DNA of 64,000 bases from Calliopsis andreniformis (taxonomy: Eukaryota; Arthropoda; Insecta; Hymenoptera; Andrenidae). Shown here piece by piece: positions 62,736 to 64,000 of this stretch (position 1 is the stretch's first letter; each line of letters opens with the position of its first letter). Both the position numbers and the translations under genes were made by a program. The notes under the pieces were generated by a model. The model was not told the origin of the DNA. It worked only from the letters and a program-made list of their open reading frames with translations, and did not search any database. The stretch is taken from NCBI RefSeq assembly GCF_051401765.1, contig NW_027480505.1:1488001-1552000 (forward strand). Reading direction: 5' to 3'.

Positions 62736-64000
62736 ATGGAAAAACTGTTGTATTTATATTGTATTTTATGCTGCTGGCGTTCACTTCTTAGGCCCAAACT
62801 ATTCGATCTGGCGGAGCAACGACCTAGAGTGAGGCCTAGGTTGCCCGGAACGCAGAATCGGACATCACATTCAAACTGGTTGCAATTATTCCTGTTATAT
62901 GGTGGAAACACTGTTGTACTTTTATTGCATTTTATGCTTCGGGCGTTGACTTCTGAGGCCGTAGCTAATCGATGTGGTGGATGAACGCCATAGAGTGAAG
63001 CCTAGGTTGCTCGGAACGAAGAAATGACCATAACTATCATACTGGTTGCAATCATTCGTTTTATGTGATGGAAGAACTGATGTATTTATATTGTATTTTA
63101 TGCTGCTGGCGTTCACTTCTTAGGCCCTAACTATTCAGTCTGGTGGAACAACGCCCTAGGGTGAAGCCTAGGTTGCCCGGAACGTATAAATGACCATTAC
63201 TTTCACACTGTGTGCAATCATTCATTTTATACGATGGAAAAGCTGTTGTATTTATATTGTATTTTATGCGTCGGGCGTTGACTTCTAAGGCCCTAACTAT
63301 TCGATTTGGTGGAGCAACGCCCTACAGTGAAGCCTAGATTACCCGGAACGTAGTAATGAACAGTACTATCACACTGTTTGCAGTTATTCCTGTTATACGA
63401 TGGAAAGCTGTTGCATCTTTATGGAATTTTATGCTTCTGGCGTTGACTTCTAAGGCCCTAACTATTCGATCTGGTGGAGGAAGGCCCTAGACTGAAGCCT
63501 AGGTTTCCCGGAACGTAGAAATGAACATAACATTCACACTGGTTGCCATTAATCGTTTTCTACGATGGAAAAGCTGTTGTATTTATATCGTATTTTATGC
63601 TTCTGGCGTTGACCTCTTAGGCCCTAACTATTCGACCTGGTGGAGCAACGCCCTAGAGTGAAGCCTAGGTTGCTCGGAACGTAGAAATGACCATTACCTT
63701 CACAATGTTCGCAATCATTCATTTTATACGATGGAAAAACTGTTGTACTTATATTGTATTTTATGCTTCGGGCGTTGACTTCTAAGGCCATAACTATTCG
63801 ATTTGGTGGAGCAACGCCCTAGTGTGAAACCTAGGTTACCTGGAACGTAGAAATGACCAGTACTTTCAGACTGGTTGCTGTTATTCGTTTCATACGATGG
63901 AAAAGCTGTTATATTTATTTTGCATTTTATGCTTCGGGCGTTGACTTCTAAGGCCCTAGCTATTCCATCTGGTGGAGCAACACCCTAGAGTGCAGCCTAG
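62736..64000 (+). repeat. Mosaic monomers at the right edge
   Basis: 62,736-63,140 copies 42,657-43,061 of the giant HOR (offset 20,079; GTAGAATCGG and GGTGGATGAACGCC marks). 63,181-63,530 resembles monomers seen at 49,080 and 44,420. 63,611-63,800 matches the 1,825-bp HOR at exactly two periods downstream of 59,961 (offset 3,650). The last 180 bases follow 58,840-59,023 (offset 4,977). The array is cut by the window edge in the middle of a GCCTAGG landmark and clearly continues. Confidence 0.78.

Larger units (their letters stand above)
1..64000 (+). repeat. Tandem satellite array, 166-bp monomer, about 385 copies
   Basis: The GCCTAGG landmark recurs every 166 bp from 106 to 63,995. The distance of 63,889 bp equals 385 x 166 minus 21, so register is kept across the window with only small indels. 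Every copy reads the same way; I saw no inverted monomer, spacer, transposon or gene. The consensus has 32 C and 36 G in 166 bp (about 41% G+C). Fixed landmarks, numbered from GCCTAGG = 1, are TTGCCCGGAACGTAG (8-22), a TTCG...ACGATGG block (56-72), GGCGTTGACTTC (109-120) and TCTGGTGGAGCAACGCCCTAG (140-160). Neighbouring monomers differ by very roughly 8-15% by eye, while corresponding HOR copies are nearly identical. The size and organisation fit a centromeric or pericentromeric satellite. The family is not one I recognise. Confidence 0.98.

Noticed and set aside
1..64000. CRISPR array
   Set aside because: Repeats are 166 bp, contiguous and mutually divergent, without unique spacers or cas genes; this is satellite DNA.
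1..64000. Retrotransposon, DNA transposon, tRNA or rRNA inside the array
   Set aside because: Register is kept throughout with about 385 units accounted for, leaving no room for an inserted element; I saw no non-satellite stretch.

Overview
The whole 64 kb window is one uninterrupted head-to-tail satellite DNA array. I find no protein-coding gene, RNA gene, transposon or unique sequence in it. The repeat unit is 166 bp: successive copies of the landmark GCCTAGG fall at 106, 272 and 438, and the last at 63,995. That spacing fits about 385 complete monomers, all in the same orientation, with a net loss of only about 21 bp from small indels. The consensus (numbered from GCCTAGG = 1) is about 41% G+C. 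It has a conserved GC-richer part (about 141-166 plus 1-30) and a more variable AT-rich middle (about 40-105).

This is a eukaryotic genome. A monomer of nucleosome-plus-linker size, with layered higher-order repeats (HORs) and no gene or mobile-element insertion, is what a centromeric or pericentromeric core looks like. I do not recognise the satellite family and cannot name the species. All seven consensus CpG sites have TpG or CpA derivatives among the monomers, which suggests the array is or was CpG-methylated.

Layout: 1-10,455 is a diverse stretch of about 63 monomers whose parts recur downstream. 10,456-17,017 starts with a copy of 1-718 and then holds an 11-monomer HOR (period 1,826 bp). 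17,018-20,580 is a second copy of 3,575-7,635 that has lost whole monomers. 20,580-22,870 is a mosaic. 22,870-44,290 is a very large repeat (about 54-59 monomers, 9.0-9.8 kb) present about 2.2 times, with nested 4,148-bp and 1,492-bp repeats. 44,290-48,700 is a mosaic that supplies parts of the following arrays. 48,700-56,275 is a 14-monomer HOR (period 2,323 bp, about 3.3 copies). 56,276-58,667 copies 46,000-48,380. 58,480-62,735 is a second, unrelated 11-monomer HOR (period 1,825 bp, about 2.3 copies). 62,736-64,000 is a mosaic ending in pieces of that same HOR.

There are no genes to work together. The history on view is amplification, whole-monomer deletion and patchwork exchange between copies. 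Short open frames recur because the monomer recurs; they are by-products of the repeat. Coordinates of duplicated blocks were found by eye from shared variants and are usually good to a few tens of bases.
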